From: Bacteroidales bacterium
GTDB lineage: Bacteria; Bacteroidota; Bacteroidia; Bacteroidales; UBA932
Direction: 5' to 3'
Assembly (NCBI GenBank): GCA_016281435.1
Contig: JAEEIQ010000115.1
Location: 1 to 32,740, forward strand
Length of the DNA: 32,740 bases
Shown here: positions 8,726 through 14,979 of the stretch, in pieces
Position numbering within the stretch: position 1 is the first letter of the stretch
Layout: each line of letters starts with the position of its first letter
Program-made: the position numbers and the translations under genes
Notes under the pieces: generated by a model
Told to the model about the DNA's origin: nothing
The model's input: only the letters and a program-made list of their open reading frames with translations
The model's database searches: none

Positions 8726-11110
8726 ATGAATTCAGCAGCCGTAATCCTTTGTGCCGGGAAAGGAACCCGGATGAACGACAATTCCAAGAATAAAGTATGT
8801 TTTGACTGCGCGGGAGTGCCCGTTGTCAGGAGGATCGTGCGCTCCATGCGCGAAGCGGGAGTGAGCCGCTTTGCAGTGGTGGTCGGGCACATGGCCCAGA
8901 CCGTTATGGATGCCCTCGACGGTGAAGAAGGCGTATTCTACGTCTATCAGAAGGAACAGAAGGGCACCGGTCACGCCGCCCTGTGCGGACTGAACGCCCT
9001 GCGCTCCATAGGCTTCGACGGATCCGTCATCATTTCGATGGGGGACAAGATAATCTCCCCGAACGTCATTTCCGAACTGCTCGCCAAGGCAGACAAGGCC
9101 AAGTCAGTCTGGGGAGTGCTGCCCCTGGCGGCGAACCCCCAGGGAGGCCATGTCATGGTCTCCGGTGGCAAGCCCTGCGGCATCGTTGAGATGGCCGACG
9201 CGGCCCTTATGTCCCTTGCCGGGAAGGACCCTTCCACCTGGGAGGATGCCCTGAAGGGGCTCGGTCTCAACGAGAAGAAGAGCCGCAAGGTGCTCCGCAT
9301 GGCTCTCGACAAGGCCCCGGCCGGAAGCATGGAACTGGCTGGAAAGACCTTCACCGCGAAAGACGTGCTTTCGACTCCCTACGCCAATGCGGCCCTCTAC
9401 TGCTTCGATCTCGGAGCGGCGGTCGAGGCCCTCGGTACCCTCGGCAGCAACAATGCCCAGGGCGAGATTTACCTCACGGACACCCTCGAATACTTCGCGC
9501 AGAAGGGAGAGGCCCTGCTGCATGAGATCGCCGACCCCGAAGACATGCTGACCTTCAGCACCAAGCCCGAACTCCGCGAAATAGGCCTGCATTTCATGCG
9601 CAGCGCTTCCCGTTTCATCGAGGACCTGCGCTCCGGCGCCCTCGACGCGACGCTCGCGGACATCTACGGCGACGCGGCCGGAGGACAGAGGGAGCGCTAC
9701 ATCGGGCTGCTCGAATTCTTCATCTCCCGCTACGGCGACGAGAAGGTCATGATAACGCGCTCCCCTGGCCGCGTGAACCTCATGGGCCGCCATATAGACC
9801 ACCGCGGAGGCGGCATCAACGTCATGGCCATAGACCGCGACATAGTATTCGTCACTTCGATGCGCCCCGATGACGAGGTGCACATCGCCAACGTGGACCC
9901 GCAGTTCCCCGAGCGGAGTTTCTCCATCGGCGGGACCCTGGCCCTTGCGGACCATTCCGACTGGCTGGGCTATCTCGACGCCGAGCCTGTCGTTGCCGCG
10001 CTCAAGGAGAGCCGCGGCGACTGGGTGAACTACGTCAAGTCCTCCGTCCTCCGCTTCCAGTTGGAGAGCGAAATGCCCCTTTGCGGCATGAACATGGCCT
10101 CCAGCGGCTGCATACCTCTGGCCGCGGGCCTTTCTTCCTCTTCGAGCATCGTGGTCGCGGTCAGCGAGGCCGTGGTCGCGCTCAACTGCATGAATATCTC
10201 CCGCCAGAGGTTCATCGACCTCTGCGGCGAAGGCGAATGGTTCGTCGGCTCCCGCGGCGGCGCCGGCGACCATGCGGCAATGAAATGCTCCCGCAAGGGC
10301 TGCATCACGCACCTTGATTTCAAGCCGTTCAGGGTAGGGGAGAGCGTCCCGTTCTCGGACAGGTACGCCATCATCGTCGCCGACACCTGCACCAAGGCGA
10401 AGAAGTCCGAGGGCAGCAAGGATGTCTTCAATTCGAAGGTGGCCGCATATGAGTTCGCCTTCATGATCCTGAAGAAGCGCTTCCCGGAGTACGACATGCA
10501 TGAGTTCCGCGATATCGCCGAGATCCGGCCCTTCTCTTCCATCTACAGGATGCTGAAGGTCCTGCCCGAGGCGGCCACCCGCGAAGAACTCGTGAAGGCC
10601 CTCCCGGAGTACTCCGCCCGCATCTCGCAGATCTTTGCGAGCCACGCCGATCCGGGCTTCTATGACCTTCGGGGCGTGACGATGTTCGGCGTTGCAGAGT
10701 GCATGCGCTCGAAAAAGTGCCTTGATTACCTTTCCCGCGGCAATTACGTCGCGCTGGGCGACATGATGAAGATAAGCCACGACGGCGACCGGCTCGTCGA
10801 CGACCACCTTTCCGACCGCAGGCTGGAGGAACTCGCCGCGCTGGAATTCGACGTGTCCCGCATCGGCGGGGGATACAACTGCTCGACGGAGAGGATAGAC
10901 GCCCTGTGCGACCTCCTGAACGCCACTCCCGGAGTGCTCGGCAGCCAGATAGTCGGAGCCGGCCTCGGCGGGTGCATAGTCGCCCTGGTCGAAAAGAGCG
11001 CCGCTCCTTCCGTACAGGCCGTCCTGAACACCGGTTACTACGACAAGTTCGGCTACCCCCACTCCGCCAACGTATTCGTCCCTTCATCCGGCTCAGCCGT
11101 AATATTCTGA
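8726..11110 (+). CDS. bifunctional sugar nucleotidyltransferase / GHMP sugar kinase fusion
   Basis: 794 residues. Residues about 1-285 form a GlmU/RmlA-like nucleotidyltransferase: signature LCAGKGTRM at 8-16, GTGHA at 80-84, GD at 106-107, and a late NAQGEIYLTD segment. Residues about 340-794 form a galactokinase-like GHMP kinase: SPGRVNLMG at 346-354, ATP-binding PLAAGLSSSSS at 464-474, catalytic Asp515 in GGAGDH, and a third motif GAGLGGC at 744-750. The logical chemistry is sugar to sugar-1-phosphate to NDP-sugar on one chain, analogous in design to the Bacteroides fucose enzyme Fkp but built from different families. In galactokinases a Glu follows VNLIG and contacts the sugar C6 hydroxyl; here it is Arg355, while the His and Asp of that motif remain (His356, Asp358). 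The sugar is therefore unlikely to be plain galactose, and a uronic acid is one possibility. Followed after 4 bases by a cyclophilin gene. Confidence 0.88.
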   Translation: MNSAAVILCAGKGTRMNDNSKNKVCFDCAGVPVVRRIVRSMREAGVSRFAVVVGHMAQTVMDALDGEEGVFYVYQKEQKGTGHAALCGLNALRSIGFDGSVIISMGDKIISPNVISELLAKADKAKSVWGVLPLAANPQGGHVMVSGGKPCGIVEMADAALMSLAGKDPSTWEDALKGLGLNEKKSRKVLRMALDKAPAGSMELAGKTFTAKDVLSTPYANAALYCFDLGAAVEALGTLGSNNAQGEIYLTDTLEYFAQKGEALLHEIADPEDMLTFSTKPELREIGLHFMRSASRFIEDLRSGALDATLADIYGDAAGGQRERYIGLLEFFISRYGDEKVMITRSPGRVNLMGRHIDHRGGGINVMAIDRDIVFVTSMRPDDEVHIANVDPQFPERSFSIGGTLALADHSDWLGYLDAEPVVAALKESRGDWVNYVKSSVLRFQLESEMPLCGMNMASSGCIPLAAGLSSSSSIVVAVSEAVVALNCMNISRQRFIDLCGEGEWFVGSRGGAGDHAAMKCSRKGCITHLDFKPFRVGESVPFSDRYAIIVADTCTKAKKSEGSKDVFNSKVAAYEFAFMILKKRFPEYDMHEFRDIAEIRPFSSIYRMLKVLPEAATREELVKALPEYSARISQIFASHADPGFYDLRGVTMFGVAECMRSKKCLDYLSRGNYVALGDMMKISHDGDRLVDDHLSDRRLEELAALEFDVSRIGGGYNCSTERIDALCDLLNATPGVLGSQIVGAGLGGCIVALVEKSAAPSVQAVLNTGYYDKFGYPHSANVFVPSSGSAVIF

Positions 11111-11114
11111 GAAC

Positions 11115-11855
11115 ATGGCCAAAGTCAAGATTTCCACATCCTTCGGCGATATCGTCGTACGCCTGTACAACGAGACGCCCCTGCACCGCGACAATTTCCT
11201 TAAACTCGCACGTGAAGGCTTTTACGACGGCCTTCTCTTCCACAGGGTCATAAAAGATTTCATGATCCAGGGCGGCGACCCCGGGAGCAAGGGCGCTCCG
11301 AAGAGCAAGCCCCTCGGCGCCGGGGACGTCGGATACACCGTTCCCGCCGAGTTCGTGCCCTCCCTTTTCCACAAGAGGGGCGCGCTTGCGGCTGCACGCC
11401 AGGGGGACGAAGTGAATCCGGAGCGTCGCAGCAGCGGCTGCCAGTTCTATATCGTATGGGGCAAGACCTATTCCCAGGGCGAGATGGGACAGCTGGAAAA
11501 GCAGCTCGAGTACCAGGCCCTTAACTCGGCGTTCGAAGGCCTTGTGCGGGAGCGCCGTGAGGAGATCATGAAGATGCGTCGCGACCGCGACCAGGCTGCC
11601 CTCTACGCCCTTCAGGAAGAGCTTGAGAAGCAGGCCCGCGCCATGGTCAAGGAGCAGGGCTCCGGCAAGATGGACCCGGAACGCAAGGATGTGTACTCCT
11701 CGCTTGGCGGGACTCCCTTCCTCGACGGTCAGTACACCGTGTTCGGGGAAGTTGAGACCGGCCTTGATGTGGTCGCCAAGATCCAGGCTGTCGCCACTGA
11801 CGGCAGCGACCGTCCTTCAAAGGACATAGAGATGAAAGTCTGCGTGATAGATTGA
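11115..11855 (+). CDS. cyclophilin-type peptidyl-prolyl cis-trans isomerase with helical insert
   Basis: 246 residues and no signal peptide, so probably cytoplasmic. Cyclophilin catalytic residues are visible in FHRVIKDFMIQGGDP (Arg44, Phe49, Met50, Gln52), with SSGCQFYIV and the closing YTVFGEVETGLDVVAKI. Single-domain bacterial cyclophilins are about 160-180 residues. The excess here is a charged, helix-forming insertion at about residues 120-195, rich in Glu, Arg, Lys and Gln, between the FYIV strand and the final strand. It may form a coiled-coil or chaperone-like arm. It lies 4 bases after the kinase fusion gene and its TGA overlaps the next ATG by one base (TGATG), so it is part of one operon. 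Confidence 0.92.
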   Translation: MAKVKISTSFGDIVVRLYNETPLHRDNFLKLAREGFYDGLLFHRVIKDFMIQGGDPGSKGAPKSKPLGAGDVGYTVPAEFVPSLFHKRGALAAARQGDEVNPERRSSGCQFYIVWGKTYSQGEMGQLEKQLEYQALNSAFEGLVRERREEIMKMRRDRDQAALYALQEELEKQARAMVKEQGSGKMDPERKDVYSSLGGTPFLDGQYTVFGEVETGLDVVAKIQAVATDGSDRPSKDIEMKVCVID

Positions 11856-12922
11856 TGGCGGAGATTGCGGACATCCTTCTGGACGCCCTTAGAAGCGCCG
11901 TCCTCATTTCCGGTCTCGTCGTCGTGATGATGATGCTCATCGAGTCGATGAACATCTCGTCGCGCGGCGATTTCTTCGGGGGACTGCGCCGAAGCCGTGT
12001 TGGCCAGGTCGTGATCTCGGCCTTCCTCGGGGCCATTCCGGGCTGCATGGGAGGTTTCGCTTCGGTGTCCCTTTATACGCACGGGATCATCAGTTTCGGG
12101 GCCCTCGTGGCCATGATGATAGCCTCTTCCGGCGACGAGGCTTTCGTCATGCTGGCGACCATTCCCGGTGATGCCGTGAAGGTGTTCCTCGTGCTGCTCG
12201 CCGTGGCCGTGGCCGTCGGGGTTGTCGTGGACCTGCTTTACCCTGCCGGGGCGCCGAAGAGCATCTGCAAGGAAGAATTCGCCGTCCACGGGGAGGAAGA
12301 GACCACCCATGGCGCCGGGCGTCATTTCGGCTGGAAGAGGGTGGCCATGCTGGCCGGCGTAGTGCTTTTTCTCGTGGCGCTCCTATCCGGGATGCTGGAG
12401 CATGAGGAGCATGTGGAGGGGACCGGAGAGGCCCCCGCAGGGCTTCTTGTGAACCTTCTCAGCGAGGAGTGGATGTACTGGCTTTTCGGCGTGCTCAGCC
12501 TGATCGTGCTGGGGGTGCTGGTTTTCGGAAGGGACCATTTCGTCGAGGAGCATCTCTGGCACCATATAGTCCGGAGGCACCTTCCCTCGGTCTTTTTGTG
12601 GACTTTCGGCGTGCTGGTGCTGCTTGGCGCCGGGCTTCATTTCCTGGATATCACTTCCTGGATCAGCTCCAACACGGCCTGGATGATAATACTTGCGACC
12701 CTTGTCGGCATCATTCCCGAATCGGGGCCGCATCTCGTGTTCGTAACCCTTTACGCCGCGGGAGTCGTGCCCATGCCCGTGCTGCTGGCCAGTTGCATCA
12801 GCCAGGACGGCCATGCCTCGCTGCCGCTTTTCGCCGAGAGCAAGAAGGGCTTCCTTGCCGCCAAGACGGTCAACTGCCTCGTGGCCCTTGCCGTTGGCTT
12901 TGCGGCTATGCTGCTGATGTGA
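11855..12922 (+). CDS. polytopic membrane protein, putative 10-TM heavy-metal/arsenic-type exporter (ArsP_2-like)
   Basis: 355 residues. ATG 11855 is preferred to the TTG one codon earlier because it overlaps the cyclophilin stop by one base. About ten hydrophobic segments are visible. A His- and acid-rich loop lies at about residues 145-200 (HGEEETTHGAGRHFGW, HEEHVEG) and another at HFVEEHLWHHIVRRH, suggesting a metal cation or oxyanion as substrate. Two related motifs occur in the two halves: GAIPGCMGG...SLYTHG...SSGDEAF (from residue 59) and GIIPESGPH...TLYAAG...ISQDGHA (from residue 285), the pattern of an internally duplicated transporter. Assignment to the putative arsenic efflux family is from memory of these motifs and is moderate. 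No ArsR regulator is nearby. Confidence 0.72.
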   Translation: MAEIADILLDALRSAVLISGLVVVMMMLIESMNISSRGDFFGGLRRSRVGQVVISAFLGAIPGCMGGFASVSLYTHGIISFGALVAMMIASSGDEAFVMLATIPGDAVKVFLVLLAVAVAVGVVVDLLYPAGAPKSICKEEFAVHGEEETTHGAGRHFGWKRVAMLAGVVLFLVALLSGMLEHEEHVEGTGEAPAGLLVNLLSEEWMYWLFGVLSLIVLGVLVFGRDHFVEEHLWHHIVRRHLPSVFLWTFGVLVLLGAGLHFLDITSWISSNTAWMIILATLVGIIPESGPHLVFVTLYAAGVVPMPVLLASCISQDGHASLPLFAESKKGFLAAKTVNCLVALAVGFAAMLLM

Positions 12923-12924
12923 CC

Positions 12925-13401
12925 ATGCTGAAGAAGTATCTCATAGTGTTCCTTGTGTCGATGGTGCCGCTGATCGAACTTCGCGGGGCCATTCCCTACG
13001 CCGTAGGCTTCGGCCTTCCTATCGTGCCGTCCCTTGCCATCGCCGTAGTCGGCAACATGCTCCCGGTGCCTTTCATTTTCCTTTTCGCGCGGAAAGTGCT
13101 CGAGTGGGGCAAGGATAAGAAATGGATAGGTGGCTTCTTCCGCTGGTGCCTTGAAAAGGGAGAGAAGGGCGGGCGCAAGCTCGAGAGCAAGGCTGGAAGG
13201 GGGCTCTACATAGCCCTGCTGCTGTTCGTCGGCATCCCGCTGCCCGGCACCGGCGCCTGGACCGGCACCCTCGCCGCGAGTTTCCTCAACATGGACTTCA
13301 AGAAAAGCGTCCTGTTCGTGATGCTGGGCGTGCTCCTTGCCGGCGCCATCATGCTCATCGCCTCCCTCGGCGTCTTCGGCGCGGTGTCGCTGGTGAAGTA
13401 G
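12925..13401 (+). CDS. small multi-TM protein, COG2426/Sm_multidrug_ex-like
   Basis: 158 residues from ATG 12925, two bases after the previous stop; a longer frame extends upstream but would run inside the preceding gene. Features of the family annotated as small multidrug export protein are present: N-terminal VSMVPLIELRGAIPYAVGFGLP, a basic amphipathic middle (KVLEWGKDKKW...), then FVGIPLPGTGAWTGTLAASFLNM and a terminal hydrophobic helix. The paired ELRGAIP and PLPGTGAWTG re-entrant-type motifs resemble DedA/VTT-like folds, so a lipid or ion function is as likely as drug export. Translationally adjacent to the exporter, so possibly a functional partner. Confidence 0.8.
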   Translation: MLKKYLIVFLVSMVPLIELRGAIPYAVGFGLPIVPSLAIAVVGNMLPVPFIFLFARKVLEWGKDKKWIGGFFRWCLEKGEKGGRKLESKAGRGLYIALLLFVGIPLPGTGAWTGTLAASFLNMDFKKSVLFVMLGVLLAGAIMLIASLGVFGAVSLVK

Positions 13402-13463
13402 GGAGGCCGTTTCCTTTTTAATTATCGGAAAATCAACTATTTCCGTTGGGTGCGGAACTCCCG

Positions 13464-13485
13464 CCTTGCGTAAAATGACGCAAGG
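13464..13485. terminator. hairpin between convergent genes
   Basis: Perfect 8-bp stem CCTTGCGT/ACGCAAGG with a 6-base loop, in the 121-bp gap between the plus-strand membrane-protein operon and the minus-strand mgtC-like gene. No T-run follows on either strand, so intrinsic termination is uncertain. A second, weaker 6-bp hairpin (CGGAAA/TTTCCG) occurs at 13426-13445. Confidence 0.35.
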
Positions 13486-13522
13486 ACAGGCAATATTATG
13501 TTAAGTTGGCGGCTGCCGGGGC

Positions 13523-13948
13523 TTATTTTTTCTTCGGAATGAAGTAGGAGGAGATCAGGACGGCAAGGACGACGGCAGTCAGGAGTATCGAGACGTGGAT
13601 GAGGCCGGCGCCGACCGCGAGGCCGATGATGGCCGTGACGAAGATGCAGGCTGCAGTGGTCAGTCCGGTCACGCCGTCTTCGTTTTTTATGATCAGTCCC
13701 GCTCCGATGAAGCCGATCCCGGTCAGGACTTGGGCTGCGATGCGCCCCGGGTCGCCGTTGTGCAGGTCCATGTTGGCCTGGCATATGTATATGGATACGA
13801 GCATCGCCAGCGTGGATCCCAGACAGATTAGGGTGAAGGTCCGCAGGCCGGCCGGGTGCTTGTGGAGCTGCCGTTCGAGGCCTATGCATGCGCCGAGCGC
13901 GAGACTTACGAGGAGGCGGGTTATCGCCATTGATTCCGTGATGATCAT
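13523..13948 (-). CDS. MgtC/SapB-family membrane protein
   Basis: 141 residues. The MgtC N-terminal domain pattern is clear: RLLVSLALGACIGLERQ, AGLRTFTLICLGSTLAMLVS, DPGRIAAQVLTGIGFIGAGLIIK and GLTTAACIFVTAIIGLAVGAG, giving about four membrane helices. It ends just after the fourth helix with a short basic tail (PKKK), so it lacks the soluble C-terminal ACT-like domain of longer MgtC proteins. Family members are linked to Mg2+ limitation and membrane energetics; several act by modulating other membrane proteins. An alternative start is ATG at codon 7. It begins 5 bases after the phosphatase stop on the same strand, so the two are co-transcribed. Confidence 0.92.
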   Translation of the reverse strand: MIITESMAITRLLVSLALGACIGLERQLHKHPAGLRTFTLICLGSTLAMLVSIYICQANMDLHNGDPGRIAAQVLTGIGFIGAGLIIKNEDGVTGLTTAACIFVTAIIGLAVGAGLIHVSILLTAVVLAVLISSYFIPKKK

Positions 13949-13953
13949 GGTCT

Positions 13954-14391
13954 TCAGAGTTTTTCGCAGGCCTGCAGGAGGTCCTGGAAGGTTCTTTCGA
14001 AATCGCCCGTGTACCAGGGGTCGGCGACATCGCGGCCGGTCCCGGTGACGGACATCAGCAGGTGGATTTTGTGTTCCGGGTCTTCGGGGATGATGTATCG
14101 GATGAGCCTCATGTTCGAGGCGTCCATGCAGTAGATGCGGTCGAAGCGCGCGTAGTCGGCGCGGGTGACGGTCCTGGCCCTCTTGCCGGGGTCGAAGATG
14201 ATCCCGTGCTGGTTCAGGCTCCTTTTTGCAGGCGGGTAGATCGGGTTTCCGGTCTCTTCGTCCGAGACTGCAGCGGATTCGATGTAGTAGTCGCCTTCCT
14301 CGCCGCGCGAGCGGACGATGGCCTTGAGGATGAACTCGGCCATCGGACTCCGGCAGATGTTGCCGTGGCAGACGAAGAGGATGCGTTTCAT
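13954..14391 (-). CDS. low-molecular-weight protein tyrosine phosphatase
   Basis: 145 residues from ATG 14391. The open frame runs further upstream, but this start places the P-loop at the N-terminus as in all family members. The P-loop is CHGNICRS (Cys8 nucleophile, Arg14) and the general acid is Asp124 in the DPWY motif (VADPWYTGDF). The length matches the family. Such enzymes dephosphorylate phosphotyrosine or arginine, often on bacterial tyrosine kinases of capsule synthesis, but no kinase or capsule gene is in this window. A near-consensus promoter box (TATCTTCG, read on the minus strand at 14407-14400) lies just upstream of the start. The mgtC-like gene follows downstream. Confidence 0.95.
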   Translation of the reverse strand: MKRILFVCHGNICRSPMAEFILKAIVRSRGEEGDYYIESAAVSDEETGNPIYPPAKRSLNQHGIIFDPGKRARTVTRADYARFDRIYCMDASNMRLIRYIIPEDPEHKIHLLMSVTGTGRDVADPWYTGDFERTFQDLLQACEKL

Positions 14392-14500
14392 ACGAGCTAC
14401 GAAGATAGCGATTTTAAGCGACAAAAAAAGAGCCCGGTGTCGGGGCGAGGTGTTTTTGGGGATGAGTTCTATTTTTAATAATTCGGCACTTTCTTCATTG

Positions 14501-14560
14501 TGATTTGCCCGCCTGTCGGCGGCCACATCACCGCCCCTGCCGGGGGCCGCTGGTAAGCCG
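14501..14560 (+). repeat. REP-like palindromic repeat, copy A
   Basis: About 89% identical to copy B by hand alignment (four substitutions, three single-base indels). It contains an imperfect hairpin with outer stem GTGAT/ATCAC (the first G is base 14500) and inner stem CCGCC/GGCGG, then a second GC hairpin (CCCC-TGCC-GGGG) and a conserved tail GTAAGCCG. Confidence 0.7.
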
Positions 14561-14637
14561 TTTTTCAAGGGAAAGCGCCCGGCGGCCGCAGTCGCGGGCT
14601 TTTTTTTGCGCCGCGGGGTGGATTCACGAACAGAGCG

Positions 14638-14698
14638 TGATTTGTCCGCCTGCGGCGGCCACATCACTGGCCCCCTGCCGGGGGCCGCATGTAAGCCG
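14638..14698 (+). repeat. REP-like palindromic repeat, copy B
   Basis: Same architecture as copy A: outer stem GTGAT/ATCAC, inner stem CCGCC-TGC-GGCGG (14646-14658), second hairpin GGCCCCC-TGCC-GGGGGCC (14669-14686, perfect 7-bp stem), tail GTAAGCCG. It begins at the end of the left arm of the tRNA-linked inverted repeat. Confidence 0.7.
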
Positions 14699-14744
14699 AA
14701 AAGAAGAGAAACCTGCAAGCGAGCTCGCGGTTTCTCTTCTTTTC
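14698..14744 (-). terminator. strong hairpin downstream of tRNA-Arg
   Basis: Perfect 16-bp stem GAAAAGAAGAGAAACC (14698-14713) with GGTTTCTCTTCTTTTC (14729-14744) around a 15-base loop containing the palindrome GCGAGCTCGC. Read on the minus strand it lies 17 bases beyond the tRNA 3' end and its distal arm ends in TTCTTTTC, fitting a terminator for the tRNA transcript. Its symmetry would also let it act on plus-strand transcripts. Confidence 0.65.
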
Positions 14745-14761
14745 ATCTTACGCTCTGTTCG

Positions 14762-14835
14762 TGATTCCGTTGGGACTCGAACCCAAGACCCACAGCTTAG
14801 AAGGCTGTTGCTCTATCCAACTGAGCTACGGAACC
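14762..14835 (-). tRNA. tRNA-Arg, anticodon UCU
   Basis: A 74-base cloverleaf folds on the minus strand. The acceptor GGTTCCG pairs with CGGAATC (one G-T wobble) and the discriminator is A. The D stem is GCTC/GAGC with an AGTTGGATA loop. The anticodon stem ACAGC/GCTGT holds loop CTTCTAA with anticodon TCT, reading AGA (and AGG by wobble). The variable loop has 5 bases, and the T stem TTGGG/CCCAA holds loop TTCGAGT. CCA is not encoded. The last 7 bases belong to the 19-bp inverted repeat. A TATCTTTG box about 47 bases upstream is the probable promoter. Confidence 0.96.
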
Positions 14836-14881
14836 CCGTTCCCGTCGGGGCCGCCAGGAGGAGGCCCGGAGATTCGGTTCG

Positions 14882-14889
14882 CAAAGATA
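14882..14889 (-). promoter_or_regulatory. promoter -7 box for tRNA-Arg
   Basis: Exact match to the Bacteroidetes -7 consensus TAnnTTTG (TATCTTTG on the minus strand). The implied transcript start is about 42 bases before the tRNA. No TTTG is found at the ideal -33 spacing. Confidence 0.55.
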
Positions 14890-14906
14890 GTCAAAAAAGA
14901 AATTAT

Positions 14907-14937
14907 TTTGTAATAAACTTTTTTTGTTCTAACTTTA
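14907..14937 (+). promoter_or_regulatory. promoter of the small FISUMP lipoprotein gene
   Basis: A -33 element TTTG (14907-14910) and a -7 element TAACTTTA (14930-14937, one mismatch from TAnnTTTG) are separated by 19 bases, the usual Bacteroidetes arrangement. The surrounding 14890-14950 is markedly AT-rich compared with the rest of the window. Predicted leader is about 38 bases. Confidence 0.55.
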
Positions 14938-14979
14938 AACGATTTTTGACCGAATAACCAATTAAAGACAATAAGAGAA

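Larger units (their letters stand above)
14392..14761. other. gene-free stretch between phosphatase and tRNA-Arg
   Basis: About 370 bases with no credible coding frame. From left to right it holds the phosphatase promoter region, a T-rich patch, REP-like repeat A (14501-14560), a GC-rich stretch with a 5-bp GCCCG/CGGGC stem followed by nine T (14577-14607, a possible plus-strand terminator), the left arm of the inverted repeat (14620-14638), REP-like repeat B (14638-14698) and the tRNA terminator hairpin. Confidence 0.7.
14620..14768. repeat. 19-bp inverted repeat overlapping tRNA-Arg 3' end
   Basis: Left arm 14620-14638 matches the reverse complement of 14750-14768 at 18 of 19 bases, with 15 consecutive matches (core TCACGAACAGAGCGT). 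The right arm covers the last 7 bases of the tRNA gene plus 12 bases of its trailer. Between the arms lie REP-like copy B and the terminator hairpin, so the whole could be a small non-autonomous element or a duplicated tRNA trailer. Confidence 0.65.

Noticed and set aside
8726..9580. N-terminal half of the fusion read as GlmU itself
   Set aside because: The signature loops fit the superfamily, but the left-handed beta-helix acetyltransferase part of GlmU is absent and a kinase follows instead.
9104..11062. 652-codon open frame on the minus strand opposite the kinase fusion
   Set aside because: Antisense shadow in GC-rich coding DNA; the opposite frame has intact catalytic motifs along its whole length and the minus-strand product shows no recognisable motif.
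12469..12924. N-terminal extension of the small membrane protein
   Set aside because: It would overlap the exporter gene by more than 450 bases in another frame and lacks hydrophobic family sequence.
14501..14698. Possible CRISPR array
   Set aside because: Only two units, each itself palindromic, with no regular spacers and no cas genes.
14392..14718. N-terminal extension of the phosphatase
   Set aside because: The frame is open upstream, but the extension crosses the repeats, and the family places its P-loop within the first dozen residues, as given by ATG 14391.
14620..14768. tRNA attachment site of an integrated element
   Set aside because: An att duplication would be a direct repeat of the tRNA 3' end; this copy is inverted and no integrase is nearby.
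14505..14957. 150-codon plus-strand frame over the repeats and tRNA
   Set aside because: Runs through palindromic repeats, a terminator hairpin and the tRNA complement; not a gene.
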